This document shows, piece after piece, positions 50,592 through 59,862 of a stretch of 64,000 nucleotides of DNA. The stretch lies in contig NZ_SPUJ01000004.1 of NCBI RefSeq assembly GCF_004522105.1, forward strand, positions 655,696 through 719,695, in the 5' to 3' direction. Source of the stretch: Nocardioides sp. 1609. Its GTDB lineage: Bacteria; Actinomycetota; Actinomycetes; Propionibacteriales; Nocardioidaceae. The stretch's first letter is position 1; every line of letters starts with the position of its first letter. The translations under genes and the position numbers were made by a program. The notes beneath the pieces are model-generated. The model saw only the letters and a list, made by a program, of their open reading frames with translations, made no database searches and was not told where the DNA came from.

Positions 50592-51566
50592 TCACGGGTC
50601 CTGGGTCCGGCGTCCGCGCGTCGGACGGGTGGCGCGGCTGGCCCGCCAGGCCTCGAACGCCTCCTCGGTCGTCTTCGACGGCGGGTGCCCGAAGACGGTC
50701 TTGAGCCGGTCGTTGGCGAGCACGGGGCGGTGCTTGAGGAAGACCGTCTGCTCCGGGCCGTACGGCGTGAGGTGCAGTCGGGAGCCGAGGGCCAGCGCGG
50801 CACGCAGCAGCGGCTCGGGGATCGTCAGCACCGGCTTGCCGAGGCGCCGGGCGATCTCGTCGATCGTCAGGGTGCCGTCGCCGGCGACGTTGAAGATCCC
50901 GGTCGTCGGCGAGGTGACCGCGCGGCAGATGATCGCGACGACGTCGGTGTCCCAGACGAAGACGAACGGCGACGACGACCCCCGGATCTTGAGCAGCCGC
51001 GGCCGCTCGAAGAGCGCGGTGATCTGGTTGTCGACCCGCTCGCCGAGGATCGTCCCGATCCGCAGCACCACCTGCTCGAGCAGCGGGTGGGCCGTGCGCT
51101 CGGCGGCGAGCATCTCCTCGACGAGCCGCTTGTGGTGGCTGTAGGCGAAGGCCTCGTTGCCGCGGACCGGGTCGTCCTCGGTGAGCCGGGCGGGGGAGTC
51201 GGGGTGGTAGCCGTACGCCGCGCCGCTGGAGGACACCACGATCCGGCGCACCCCGTGGGCGAGGCAGGCGTCGAGCACGTGCCGCGTGCCGGCGACGTCG
51301 ACGGCGTGCTCGAGGTCGCGGGAGGAGCCCTTGCCCGGCGTCACGATCGAGGCCAGGTGGACGACCACCTCGACCCGCCGGTCCGCGAACGCCACGGCGA
51401 CCGCCTCGGGCGAGGTGACGTCCACGACGACGTGCTCGACCGACGGCACCGGCTCGGCCGGCGGGCGCAGGTCGGCCGACACCACGCTGTGCCCGGCCTC
51501 CGCGAGACCGCGGACGACCGAGGACCCGAGGAACCCGTTGCCGCCGGTCACCAGCACGTCCGTCAC
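50592..51566 (-). CDS. NAD-dependent epimerase/dehydratase (extended SDR)
   Basis: 324 residues. The Rossmann motif VLVTGGNGFLGSSVVRGL and the catalytic Ser/Tyr/Lys (SSSGAAYGYH, FAYSHHKRLVEE) are present. The second half (SKTTEEAFEAWRA, ARRLGKPVLTIPEPLLRAA) is the substrate domain. GTG 51566 overlaps the stop of the BASS gene (GTGA), so it is the last gene of a three-gene operon. Substrate likely a sterol-like or sugar nucleotide; not resolvable. Confidence 0.88.
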   Translation of the reverse strand: MTDVLVTGGNGFLGSSVVRGLAEAGHSVVSADLRPPAEPVPSVEHVVVDVTSPEAVAVAFADRRVEVVVHLASIVTPGKGSSRDLEHAVDVAGTRHVLDACLAHGVRRIVVSSSGAAYGYHPDSPARLTEDDPVRGNEAFAYSHHKRLVEEMLAAERTAHPLLEQVVLRIGTILGERVDNQITALFERPRLLKIRGSSSPFVFVWDTDVVAIICRAVTSPTTGIFNVAGDGTLTIDEIARRLGKPVLTIPEPLLRAALALGSRLHLTPYGPEQTVFLKHRPVLANDRLKTVFGHPPSKTTEEAFEAWRASRATRPTRGRRTQDP

Positions 51567-52525
51567 GGGACCGGCTCCACGTCCGGGGTGCGCCGGGAGG
51601 TGCGCGTGCCCCACCACTGGGCGAGAGCGAGCCCGGCGATGATGTCCCAGATGCCCCACCAGGCCGCGACCAGCGCCATGCCGCCGAGCCCGTCGAAGTA
51701 GGTGAACACCAGCAGCAGGCCGAGGCCCGCGTTGCGGATGCCGACCTCGAAGGTCATCGCCCTCGTGCTGCGCTCCGGCAGCCGCGTCGCCCGGGCGATC
51801 CCGTAGCCGAGCAGCAGCGCCACCGCGTCGTGCAGGAGGACGGCGAGCAGCACGACGCCGATGAAGTCGACGAAGACGCTCCAGTTGTTGGCGACGCCGA
51901 CGACGATGACCGCGCCGAGCGCGAGGAAGGCGACCGGCCCGACGACCCGGCCGGCCCGCGACGCGACCCGCGGCCACAGCCGGGCGATGGTGGTGCCGGC
52001 GACGAACGGGACGCCGATGACCAGGCCGATCTCGAGCAGCATGTCGACCGCGTCGAGGTCGATGTCCTCGAGCAGGCTGTCGGCGGTCGGGTGGATCGAG
52101 CCCCAGAACGCCACGTTGAGCGGCATCAGGAAGATCGCCAGCACGTTGCTCACCGCGGTCATCGACACCGACAGCGCGACGTCGCCGCGGGCACGGTGGG
52201 TGAGGATGTTGGAGACGTTGCCCGGTGGGCAGCACGCGACCAGGATCATGCCGAGCGCGACCGAGCCGCGGACGTCGAGGGCCAGCGTCAGCAGGAACGT
52301 CACCGCCGGCAGCAGCAGGAACTGCGCGACCACCCCGATCGCGATCACCCCGGGGCGCCGCGCCGCGGCCCTGAAGTCCTCGATCCTGGTGTCCAGCGCG
52401 ATGCCGAACAGGATCGCGCCGACGACGATCTTCAGCGTCGTCAGCGAGCCCTCGTCGAAGGCGATCTCGATGCCGTCGACGTCGGCGACCAGCGGCCCGA
52501 CCAGCGGGACGACCAGGCCGATCAC
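51563..52525 (-). CDS. BASS-family organic anion:sodium symporter
   Basis: 320 residues, about ten membrane helices. ILVACCPPGNVSNILTHRARGDVALSVSMTAVSN and TFEVGIRNAGLGLLLVF are the two crossover motifs of the family. GTG 52525 overlaps the monooxygenase stop (GTGA) and its own stop overlaps the epimerase start. The partner enzymes suggest uptake of a hydrophobic carboxylate that the operon then oxidises. Confidence 0.9.
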   Translation of the reverse strand: MIGLVVPLVGPLVADVDGIEIAFDEGSLTTLKIVVGAILFGIALDTRIEDFRAAARRPGVIAIGVVAQFLLLPAVTFLLTLALDVRGSVALGMILVACCPPGNVSNILTHRARGDVALSVSMTAVSNVLAIFLMPLNVAFWGSIHPTADSLLEDIDLDAVDMLLEIGLVIGVPFVAGTTIARLWPRVASRAGRVVGPVAFLALGAVIVVGVANNWSVFVDFIGVVLLAVLLHDAVALLLGYGIARATRLPERSTRAMTFEVGIRNAGLGLLLVFTYFDGLGGMALVAAWWGIWDIIAGLALAQWWGTRTSRRTPDVEPVP

Positions 52526-53817
52526 GCCAGGCTCTCGATCTGGTCGCGCACGGCGGTGCGGTAGGCGTCCTTGTTGACGTAGTAGCTCATCCGCTCCAGC
52601 GCCAGGTACCGGTAGCCGCCGGACAGGTCCGGCCGCGGGCCCTGCACGCGGGCGTCGAACGCGGCGGCCGCCGCGGGCGACGTACGCCGTGCGGCCAGGT
52701 AGGCCGCGACCAGCTCGGCCTGCTCGTGACGGCCCTGCCACCCGATGCCGGTGGCCTCGATCATGCCGACCACGAAGAGGTTCGGGTCCTGCTTGCTGAA
52801 GACGTTGAGGTAGAGGTCGGGCGCCGTGCCCGCACCCGACCAGTCCAGCAGCGCGGGGTCGAGGAACGGGTAGTGCAGCCGGTAACCGGTGGCCAGGACG
52901 ACCACGTCGTACTCACCCCGCTCGCCGTCGGCGAAGACCACCCCGTCGCCGTCGAGGCGCCGCACGTCGCGACGCACACGGAGGTCGCCGTGCCCGAGGT
53001 GGTGGAGGATCAGCGTGTTCACGATCGGGTGCGACTCGTAGATCCTGTGGTCCGGCCGGGGGAAGCCGAACCGCACCGGGTCGCCGGTGAAGGCCCGGAG
53101 CAGCCGGCTGTCGATCGCCTGCTTGACCCGCGGCGGCAGCGGCCTGCCCTGGTTGAGCGTGTCGGAGGGCCTGCCGAAGAGGTACTTCGGGACGAAGTGG
53201 TAGCCCCGCCGGACCGAGATGTCGACCGAGGCGGCGTGGTGCACGGCGTCGACCGCGATGTCGCAGCCGGAGTTGCCGGCGCCGACGACCAGCACCCGCT
53301 TGCCCGCGAGGACCGAGGCCGACCGGTAACGGCTGGTGTGCAGCACCTCGCCGTCGAACGACCCCTCGAACGTCGGCTCGGACGGCTGGCTCAACGTCCC
53401 GTTGGCGACGACGACGCCGGCGTGCCGCACGGTCCGCTCACCCGCGGCGGAGCGGACGGTGACGTCCCAGCCGCCGCCGGACGGCTCGGCCCGCAGCACC
53501 TCGGTGCCCATCTCGAAGCCGTCGCGCAGGCCGAAGTGGTCGGCGTAGTCGCGGAAGTAGCCGAGCAGCGCGCGGTGGCTGGGGTAGTCGGCGACCTCGT
53601 CGGCCATCGGGAACTCGGCGAACTCGGTCGTCCGCTTCGAGGAGATGAGGTGCGCCGACTCGTAGACCGTGCTGCGCGGACCGTCGATGTTCCAGAGGCC
53701 GCCGACGTCGTCGGCGAGCTCGTAGCCCGACCAGCCGATGCCCCGCCGCTGGAGGTTGCGGGCCGCGGCCAGGCCGGACGGGCCGGCACCGATCACCGCG
53801 TAGGTCGGCTCGGGCAT
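52522..53817 (-). CDS. Flavin-containing (Baeyer-Villiger-like) monooxygenase
   Basis: 431 residues. FAD motif YAVIGAGPSGLAAARNLQRRG at residues 5-25, NADP motif KRVLVVGAGNSGCDIAVDA, and the late VVLATGYRLHYPFL are all present. FxGxxxHxxxY of the FMO family reads FDGEVLHTSRYRS. It would oxygenate a soft nucleophile or a ketone using NADPH and O2. The ATG at 53817 has GAGGAG nine bases away. First gene of the FMO-BASS-epimerase operon. Confidence 0.93.
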   Translation of the reverse strand: MPEPTYAVIGAGPSGLAAARNLQRRGIGWSGYELADDVGGLWNIDGPRSTVYESAHLISSKRTTEFAEFPMADEVADYPSHRALLGYFRDYADHFGLRDGFEMGTEVLRAEPSGGGWDVTVRSAAGERTVRHAGVVVANGTLSQPSEPTFEGSFDGEVLHTSRYRSASVLAGKRVLVVGAGNSGCDIAVDAVHHAASVDISVRRGYHFVPKYLFGRPSDTLNQGRPLPPRVKQAIDSRLLRAFTGDPVRFGFPRPDHRIYESHPIVNTLILHHLGHGDLRVRRDVRRLDGDGVVFADGERGEYDVVVLATGYRLHYPFLDPALLDWSGAGTAPDLYLNVFSKQDPNLFVVGMIEATGIGWQGRHEQAELVAAYLAARRTSPAAAAAFDARVQGPRPDLSGGYRYLALERMSYYVNKDAYRTAVRDQIESLA

Positions 53818-53936
53818 CGGGACTCCTCGGGTCGTCGGGCGGGTGCCGTGGGAGGTGAGTCTGGCGGGCCGGACCGCCGGGCGCGACCCCTGCCCGGGCC
53901 GGTGGCCCGACCGGCCGCCCCCGGGGACCCGCTCGT

Positions 53937-54623
53937 TCACCCTCCGACCGGCGGCAGCGCGCCCACCCGCGCGTGCGGGGTCCCGGTGCGCGGGCAGGTC
54001 CACGCGACGACGTCCTCGTGCCGGCGTACCTCCAGCGGGTGGGTGTCCGGGTGGTCCGGGCAGCGCGGCCAGTTGGTCCGCAGGTGCCGGCCCGGGAGCT
54101 CCTCCACGATCCACTCGTGGACCAGGTCGGCGACGCGCTCGAGCTCCTGGGCCGGTGTGAGGTCGTCGTCGCCGCCGTGCAGCCACGAGCAGCCGCCCGG
54201 CACCACGAGGTACGTCGCGTGCGGCTGATCCAGCGACCGCGTCTCCGGGACGACGTCGAGGTCCCCGTCGAGCCCGAGGGCGGCCGCGTCGCGCAGCACG
54301 AGGGCCAGGAACGCGCGCAGCCCCTCCAGCCCGACGGTGGTGCCGGCCGGCGGCACGTCGTCGGCCACGCCCAGCTCGTGCAGGGTGTCGTCCAGCAGCG
54401 GCTCGACCTGCGAGTGGGCCTCGTCTCCGCGCAGCCCGGCCAGCTCGCGCAGCGCGGGGGAGTCGACGTCGGCGAGCAGGCACTCCACGGCGGCGGCCAC
54501 CAGGACGTCGGTGCCCGTGCGACCGAAGTCGAAGGCCCCTCCGACGTCGTCGGCCGCGTCGCGCCAGCGGCGCGCGGTCTCGACGAGCCGGGCCAGGGGA
54601 GGGGTGGGGGTCGGTGCGGGCAC
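53937..54623 (-). CDS. Unknown soluble protein
   Basis: About 228 residues from GTG 54623 (GCGGAG just upstream); GTG 54698 would add a basic 25-residue tail. Sequence is acidic and helical (LARLVETARRWRDAADDVGG, VADLVHEWIVEELPGRHLRT), with four Cys or His-rich spots towards the end (NWPRCPDHPDTHPLEVRRH, WTCPRTGTPHA) that could bind a metal. No family recognised. It diverges from the metallophosphoesterase gene. Confidence 0.72.
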   Translation of the reverse strand: MPAPTPTPPLARLVETARRWRDAADDVGGAFDFGRTGTDVLVAAAVECLLADVDSPALRELAGLRGDEAHSQVEPLLDDTLHELGVADDVPPAGTTVGLEGLRAFLALVLRDAAALGLDGDLDVVPETRSLDQPHATYLVVPGGCSWLHGGDDDLTPAQELERVADLVHEWIVEELPGRHLRTNWPRCPDHPDTHPLEVRRHEDVVAWTCPRTGTPHARVGALPPVGG

Positions 54624-54783
54624 CTCCGCATCGTCGCCGTCCGATCGCGACCGCGCACCCGACTTCCCCCGTCCGGCCCCGCGTCGTGCTGCGTTCACGC
54701 CCCGGCGACCCGGGCTTCCTACGGTCGCCGCGTCCCCACCGGGTCCGGGCCCGGTCCTGTGCTCCAGCCCGAAGGAAACCATC

Positions 54784-57255
54784 GTGTCCCTCGTCCCGTC
54801 CGAGCTCTCCCTGTCGCGCCGCGCCGTGGTCGGCGCCGGCGCCGCCGCGGCGTCCGTGCTCGCGCTCAGCCCCGCCCTGCGCCCCGCCCCCGCTGCCGCC
54901 CGGACGGCCCGCGCGCTGTCGACCGCGCGCGCCGGCACGCTCGGGCTGCTCACCGACCCGTTCCTGCAGGCCCCCACCGCGGACGGCGTCTCGGTGGTCT
55001 GGATGACCGAGTACGCCGGCGCCGGGCACACGCTCCTCGTGGGCAGCGCCGTGGAGGCGCTCACCGACGAGCAGCTGGTCGCCGCGGCGGGCGGCAGCCC
55101 CGTGCCCGGCGTCCGCCGCTTCCCGGCCGACTCCTTCCGGCTCTCCCGCGTCGTCGAGGACGCCGCCTCGAACGTGCCGGTGAAGCCGGACACGATGGTC
55201 GCCCGGGAGGTGCACCGCCACGAGGCCGTCGCGTCCGGGCTGACCGAGCGGACGCCGTACCGGATCGTCAGCACGTCAGGCGGCGAGTTCGCCGCGTCCG
55301 GGACCTTCGAGCTCGCGCCGGCGCCGAAGCCCGGCCAGGGCGCCACGATCCTGCTGACCAGCGACCACCAGGCGATGGTCAACACCCCCGCCAACCTGGA
55401 GGTCGCGAAGGCGACCCTCGGCCGGATCGACGCCGTCTTCCTCGCCGGCGACCTCGTCAACGTCCCCGACCGCGCCTCGGAGTGGTTCGACGACACCCGA
55501 GGCAGCGGCTTCTTCCCCGCCCTCCAGGGCCGCGGCGGACGGGTCTCGACCGGCGGTCGCTCCTACGCCGGCGGCGAGATCGTCCAGTCGGCGGTGCTCT
55601 ACCCGGCGATCGGCAACCACGAGGTCCAGGGCCGCGTCGACGGGCTCACCGCACTCAACCTCAACAACTGCGTGCCCCGCGAGGTCGCCGAGCGACGCTA
55701 CGCACAGGTCGCGGCCACCGTGAACCCGACCGGCGACCCCGCCGTCGAGGCCCAGTGGATCGAGGACAACTCCTGGAGCACCACCACCTACGAGGAGATC
55801 TTCTCGCTGCCCGAGGACTCGCCCGGCGGCAAGAAGTATTACGCCACCACGGTCGGCGACGTCCGGATGATCAGCCTGTTCTCGACCCGGATCTGGCGCG
55901 GCACCAACGCCAACACGCTGCCGGCCGAGCGCACGGCGACCAGCCGGTACCAGGAGTCGGCCACGACGCTGGGCGACCCGATGGCGCAGGGCTACGGCGA
56001 GTTCGTCTTCGAGTCGCTGGCCGCCGGCAGCGAGCAGTACGAGTGGTTGAAGGAGGAGCTCGCGAGCGAGGAGTTCCAGAGCGCGGCGATCACCGTCGTC
56101 GTCCTGCACGAGGGCCCGCAGGGGATCGGCGACAACATCATGCCGGTCTTCGCCGAGCCCGACCGGATCGAGACCCGCGACGCGAGCGGCGCGCTCACCT
56201 CGGTGCGCTACGAGTACCACCCCAGCGACAACATGCTGCTGCACGACCTGCAGCCGCTGCTGGAGGAGGCCGGCACCGACCTGGTGCTCAACGGCCACAG
56301 CCACCTCTGGAACCGCTACCGCTCGCCGGGTGGCACGAACTGGATGGAGACCTCCAACACCGGCAACACCTACGGCGCCTTCGACGGACTCTCCAACCGC
56401 ACCCGGCCGCTGCCGCCGGCCCCCTGGAACGCCGACAACTACCTCGCGCTGGGCAACCCCGGGGGACTCGAGCCGATCCTGCCGTCGGTCAAGCCGTTCA
56501 CCAACCCCGACGGCGTCCCGCTGCCGTTCGTGCAGAGCAACGACCTGTGCGTCTTCACCGCCCTCGACACCGCGACGCGCACCGTCACCAGCTGGGTCTA
56601 CGACGTCAAGCAGCCCGACACCGCACCGTGGGTGATCGACGAGTTCACCGTCGGACGCGGCGCCACCGTGATGACGGCGTCCGCGACGATGACCGGCACG
56701 GACGGCGTCCGCATCGCCGGCACGGTCCGCTCGGGCTCGGCGGCCACCGGCACCGTGGTGGTCAGCGCGGGCGGCCAGGAGCTGGCCCGCGCCAGGGTCG
56801 AGGGAGGCACGTTCGCCACCACGCTGCCGGCCGGGGTGCTCGACGTCGGCACGCACGCGGTGTCCCTCGTGTTCCCGCGGACCCGGACCCACCTCGCTGC
56901 CTCTATGTCGCTCGCGGTCACCGTGCCCGACCCGGACGCCCCGGTGACCCCGCCGACTCCCGCGCCCGGGCGCGCGGTCGTGACCGCCAGCGTGCTGCGG
57001 GTGCTGCGCACCCGGGTCCGCCTCGCCGTCCGGGTGCAGGTGCCGGGCGGCACGGCCGGTGGCCGGGTCGAGATCCGCCGCGGCAACGGCGACCTCGTCC
57101 GCCGCGTCCGCCTGCGCGGGGGCCGGGCCACGGTCGACCTGCCACGTCGTCGGCTCGGTGCCGGACAGACCACGCTGCGGGTCGTCTACCCAGGATCCGG
57201 GTCGGTGCAGCGGGCCGTCGGCACGGTGACGTTCCAGCTGCCGCGACGGTCCTGA
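54784..57255 (+). CDS. Tat-exported calcineurin-like metallophosphoesterase
   Basis: 823 residues from GTG 54784 (GAAGGA eight bases upstream). A twin-arginine signal peptide LSRRAVVGAGAAAASVLAL is followed by an N-terminal fibronectin-like domain as in purple acid phosphatases (GVSVVWMTEYAGAGHTLLVG). Metal ligands appear in order: LLTSDHQ, LAGDLVN, IGNHEVQ, and NGHSHLWNRY. The last 190 residues form one or two Ig-like repeats (GATVMTASATMTGTDGVRIA, RAVVTASVLRVLRTRVRLAV). Probably a secreted phosphatase or phosphodiesterase; low phosphate control is possible, but no PHO box was found. Confidence 0.92.
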   Translation: MSLVPSELSLSRRAVVGAGAAAASVLALSPALRPAPAAARTARALSTARAGTLGLLTDPFLQAPTADGVSVVWMTEYAGAGHTLLVGSAVEALTDEQLVAAAGGSPVPGVRRFPADSFRLSRVVEDAASNVPVKPDTMVAREVHRHEAVASGLTERTPYRIVSTSGGEFAASGTFELAPAPKPGQGATILLTSDHQAMVNTPANLEVAKATLGRIDAVFLAGDLVNVPDRASEWFDDTRGSGFFPALQGRGGRVSTGGRSYAGGEIVQSAVLYPAIGNHEVQGRVDGLTALNLNNCVPREVAERRYAQVAATVNPTGDPAVEAQWIEDNSWSTTTYEEIFSLPEDSPGGKKYYATTVGDVRMISLFSTRIWRGTNANTLPAERTATSRYQESATTLGDPMAQGYGEFVFESLAAGSEQYEWLKEELASEEFQSAAITVVVLHEGPQGIGDNIMPVFAEPDRIETRDASGALTSVRYEYHPSDNMLLHDLQPLLEEAGTDLVLNGHSHLWNRYRSPGGTNWMETSNTGNTYGAFDGLSNRTRPLPPAPWNADNYLALGNPGGLEPILPSVKPFTNPDGVPLPFVQSNDLCVFTALDTATRTVTSWVYDVKQPDTAPWVIDEFTVGRGATVMTASATMTGTDGVRIAGTVRSGSAATGTVVVSAGGQELARARVEGGTFATTLPAGVLDVGTHAVSLVFPRTRTHLAASMSLAVTVPDPDAPVTPPTPAPGRAVVTASVLRVLRTRVRLAVRVQVPGGTAGGRVEIRRGNGDLVRRVRLRGGRATVDLPRRRLGAGQTTLRVVYPGSGSVQRAVGTVTFQLPRRS

Positions 57256-57361
57256 CGCACCAGGTCGGCCCCGAATCCCCGAAACCACCACCGACCCGCT
57301 ACTGTGGTGCTTGTTGAAGGGACGGCAGCAACTCGCCGTCCTCGCCGCGCAAGTAGTCGTG

Positions 57362-57468
57362 GCTTGTATCTAGTACTTTCTGGTCTTCGGTTCGCTGGAC
57401 ATCAGCATGTGGATGTCTTCAGCGGCTCGGAAGCACACGGCTTCCGGCACCGAACAAGGGAACAGATC
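57362..57468 (+). promoter_or_regulatory. AT-richer leader of the cold-shock gene
   Basis: About 110 bases upstream of the cspA ATG are markedly less GC-rich (TTGTATCTAGTACTTTCTGG) and contain no gene. Long, structured 5' leaders that change fold in the cold are usual for cspA genes. AAGGGA lies ten bases before the ATG. Confidence 0.55.
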
Positions 57469-57672
57469 ATGGCTCAGGGCACCGTCAAGTGGTTCAACGC
57501 TGACAAGGGCTTCGGCTTCATCGCTCAGGATGGTGGCGGCGAGGACGTGTTCGTCCACTTCTCCGCGATCCAGACCAGCGGCTACAAGTCGCTCGACGAG
57601 AACCAGAAGGTCGAGTTCGACCTCGCCCAGGGCCCCAAGGGTCCCCAGGCTGAGAACGTTCGCGTTTCCTGA
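57469..57672 (+). CDS. cspA: Cold-shock protein CspA
   Basis: 67 residues. [20 protein letters not shown] contains RNP1 (KGFGFI) and DVFVHFSAI contains RNP2, the nucleic-acid-binding aromatic patch. Single-strand RNA/DNA chaperone. The codon use is more biased (CTCAAG, GACGAC) as for a highly expressed gene. An intrinsic terminator follows. Confidence 0.97.
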   Translation: MAQGTVKWFNADKGFGFIAQDGGGEDVFVHFSAIQTSGYKSLDENQKVEFDLAQGPKGPQAENVRVS

Positions 57673-57682
57673 TCTCACTCGT

Positions 57683-57712
57683 AGGGCCCCGACCGCACGC
57701 GGTCGGGGCCCT
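57683..57712 (+). terminator. Intrinsic terminator of cspA
   Basis: AGGGCCCCGACCG (57683-57695), loop CACG, CGGTCGGGGCCCT (57700-57712): a 13-bp perfect stem ten bases after the stop codon. Only a weak T tract follows, as is usual in this genome. Confidence 0.85.
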
Positions 57713-57742
57713 TCGTGCGTCCGGACGTGGAGCCCGGCGCGG

Positions 57743-58462
57743 TCAGGTGTCGCGGAGGCCGGTGAGCGACCGGGCGAGCCACTCACCCATCAGGGTCCGC
57801 TCGGCCTCGGACAGTCCCGGCAGCGTGGGGACGACGGTGCCGAAGGTGACGGCGATGGTGTGCGCCGCCGTGTCGGGCGTCGCCGGTGCCGTGGCCAGGA
57901 TCGCGCCGAGGACGGCCGCGAGCATCGCCTCCGACAGCCCCGGGTCGCGCTCGGCCGGCGGCGTGGCGAGCAGGGCGAGGGCCGCCCCGTTGCCGGCCGC
58001 GTGGATCATCAGCAGCGCCCGCTCCTCGTCGACGCGGAGCAGTCCCGCCGCCGCCAGCCTCCGCACCCGCGCCCGGAGCACCTCGATGCCGGCCACGGTC
58101 GCAGGCGACGGGCCGAGGCGTCCCGGTGCCTGGAGCAGCGCATAGAGGTCGGGGTTCGCCAGGGCGAACTCGACGTGCATCCGCCATCCCGCGCGCAGCT
58201 CCTCCACCGGGCCGGCGCCGTCCGGGCCGGCGCCGTCCGGGCCGGGGGCCGCCTTCGCCGCGACGTAGGTCGCCATCACGTGCTCGGCGAGCGCGTCGAG
58301 GAGTCCGTCCTTGTCGCCGAAGAGGCGGTAGATCGTCGGCGCCTGCACCCCGGCCGCCTGCGCCACCCCTCGGGTCGTGAGGGCGGAGGCGCCCTCCTCG
58401 CGCAGGAGGCGGGTGGCTGCCTCGACGATCCGCTGCCGGGGGTCCTCGGTCACGATGGCCAT
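57743..58462 (-). CDS. TetR-family transcriptional regulator
   Basis: 239 residues from ATG 58462. PRQRIVEAATRLLREEGASALTTRGVAQAAGVQAPTIYRLFGDKDGL reads in order as a TetR helix-turn-helix. A duplicated PDGA unit (GPDGAGPDGAGP) lies in a loop. It is divergent from an NmrA-like reductase gene, its likely target. Confidence 0.92.
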   Translation of the reverse strand: MAIVTEDPRQRIVEAATRLLREEGASALTTRGVAQAAGVQAPTIYRLFGDKDGLLDALAEHVMATYVAAKAAPGPDGAGPDGAGPVEELRAGWRMHVEFALANPDLYALLQAPGRLGPSPATVAGIEVLRARVRRLAAAGLLRVDEERALLMIHAAGNGAALALLATPPAERDPGLSEAMLAAVLGAILATAPATPDTAAHTIAVTFGTVVPTLPGLSEAERTLMGEWLARSLTGLRDT

Positions 58463-58466
58463 GGAG

Positions 58467-58511
58467 CAACGATAACCCGTTCTTGATATCGATGATGTTA
58501 CCGTTGATAAC
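58467..58511. promoter_or_regulatory. Operator-like dyads between tetR and the NmrA gene
   Basis: The 79-base gap is AT-rich. AACGATAAC (58468-58476) is echoed by GTTGATAAC (58503-58511), GTTACCGTTGATAAC (58497-58511) has short inverted ends, and GATATC sits between. These are candidate TetR sites controlling both genes. Confidence 0.4.
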
Positions 58512-58541
58512 GACATCCACAGATCATCGATAGGAGCAGTC

Positions 58542-59408
58542 ATGCTGATCGTCACCGGTGCCACCGGGCAGCTCGGGTCCCGCATCGTCGAGCGGTTGCT
58601 CGAGCGGGTCCCCGCAGGGCAGGTCGGGGTCACCGTCCGCGACCCGTCCCGGGCGACGTCCCTCGCCGACCGGGGAGTACGGGTCCGCGCGGGGGACTTC
58701 ACCGAACCGGCCACGCTGGCCCACGCACTCGAGGGCGCCACGCGCGTGCTCGTGGTCTCCGCCGCGATCCGGGGCGCCGGCGCCGTCGCCGCGAACCTGG
58801 CGGCGATCGACGCCGCTCGCGACGCCGGCGCCGAGCGCCTCCTCTACACCAGCCACCAGGCGGCGTCACGGAGCTCGGCGTTCCTGCCGCAGCACACCCA
58901 TGCCGCGACGGAGGAGCACCTCGCCGGGCTCGGGATCGCCTTCACCGCGCTGCGCAACGGGTTCTACGCAGCCACCCTCGGCCACTACCTCGGCGAGGCG
59001 CTCCGCACCGGGCGCCTTGCCCTCCCCGAGGACGGTCCGGTGTCCTGGACCGCGCACGACGACCTCGCCGAGGCGGCCGCGATCGCGCTCGCGTCCGGCG
59101 GCGGCCTCGACGGCGTCACGGCGCCGCTCACCGCACCGCACCTGCTCGACCTCGAGGACGTCGCAGCGGTCGTGGCAGACCTGACCGGCCGACCGGTCAC
59201 CCGCGTCGTCGTCGCCGACGACGCGTGGGCGGCGTCCGCGGTCGAGCACGGGATGCCGCCGGCCGCCGCCGACTTCACCCTCGGCATGTTCCGTGCCGCC
59301 CGGGCCGGTGAGTTCGCCGTCACCGACCCGGCGCTCGAGTCGGTCCTGGGCCGCTCGGCCGTCCCGGTGCACGAGGTGCTGCGGACCCTGCTCCCGCCGG
59401 ACGCGTGA
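58542..59408 (+). CDS. NmrA-like / QOR2-type NAD(P)H oxidoreductase
   Basis: 288 residues. LIVTGATGQLGSRIVERLLER is the NAD(P) motif; the rest (RVLVVSAAIRGAGAV, LLYTSHQAASRSSAF, FTALRNGFYAATL) fits atypical SDRs of the NmrA/QOR2 group that reduce quinones or sense the NADP ratio. No Tyr-Lys catalytic pair of classical SDRs. AGGAG lies six bases before the ATG. Probably induced through the divergent TetR by an electrophile. Confidence 0.9.
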   Translation: MLIVTGATGQLGSRIVERLLERVPAGQVGVTVRDPSRATSLADRGVRVRAGDFTEPATLAHALEGATRVLVVSAAIRGAGAVAANLAAIDAARDAGAERLLYTSHQAASRSSAFLPQHTHAATEEHLAGLGIAFTALRNGFYAATLGHYLGEALRTGRLALPEDGPVSWTAHDDLAEAAAIALASGGGLDGVTAPLTAPHLLDLEDVAAVVADLTGRPVTRVVVADDAWAASAVEHGMPPAAADFTLGMFRAARAGEFAVTDPALESVLGRSAVPVHEVLRTLLPPDA

Positions 59409-59410
59409 CC

Positions 59411-59791
59411 TCAGCGGGCGCGGCGGACCCGGATCGGCCCGCGGGCGGTCGAGGGATCGACCACCGAACCGTGCTGGACGATCTCGACGTCACCCGACGC
59501 GACCAGCCGGCGCGCGGCCCGACGCGCCGGCTCGGTGAGCTCACCCGCGTCCGCGTCCGCGTCGGGGCCGGCGACGGCACGGACGGCGTCCGCGACGTCG
59601 ACCGTCCCGCCCGAGCGCTGCCGCCGGAGCAGGTCGAGGATGGCGTCCTCCAGCGCCCGGTCGGTGGGGCCGACCCGGCGCTTGCGGCACGCGGCTGAGC
59701 AGTAGCGGACCTCGTCCCAGCTCCGCTCCCACTTCTTGCGCCACTCGATCCGGCGGCCGCACGACTCACAGGTCTTCGGGGCGGGGGTCAC
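59411..59791 (-). CDS. DUF2256-DUF3253 fusion protein
   Basis: 126 residues from GTG 59791. The N-terminal zinc finger [20 protein letters not shown] with [10 protein letters not shown] is DUF2256, and the rest ([40 protein letters not shown]) is the winged-helix-like DUF3253. DUF2256 proteins often accompany photolyase/cryptochrome genes; here the neighbour is a divergent DNA polymerase instead. A nucleic-acid role is plausible. Confidence 0.9.
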   Translation of the reverse strand: MTPAPKTCESCGRRIEWRKKWERSWDEVRYCSAACRKRRVGPTDRALEDAILDLLRRQRSGGTVDVADAVRAVAGPDADADAGELTEPARRAARRLVASGDVEIVQHGSVVDPSTARGPIRVRRAR

Positions 59792-59862
59792 GTCGCCATC
59801 CTGCCCGGCGGGGTCGAACCCGCTCCGCGCGCGCCGTCGGTGGCGGGTGCCAGGGTGGGCCC

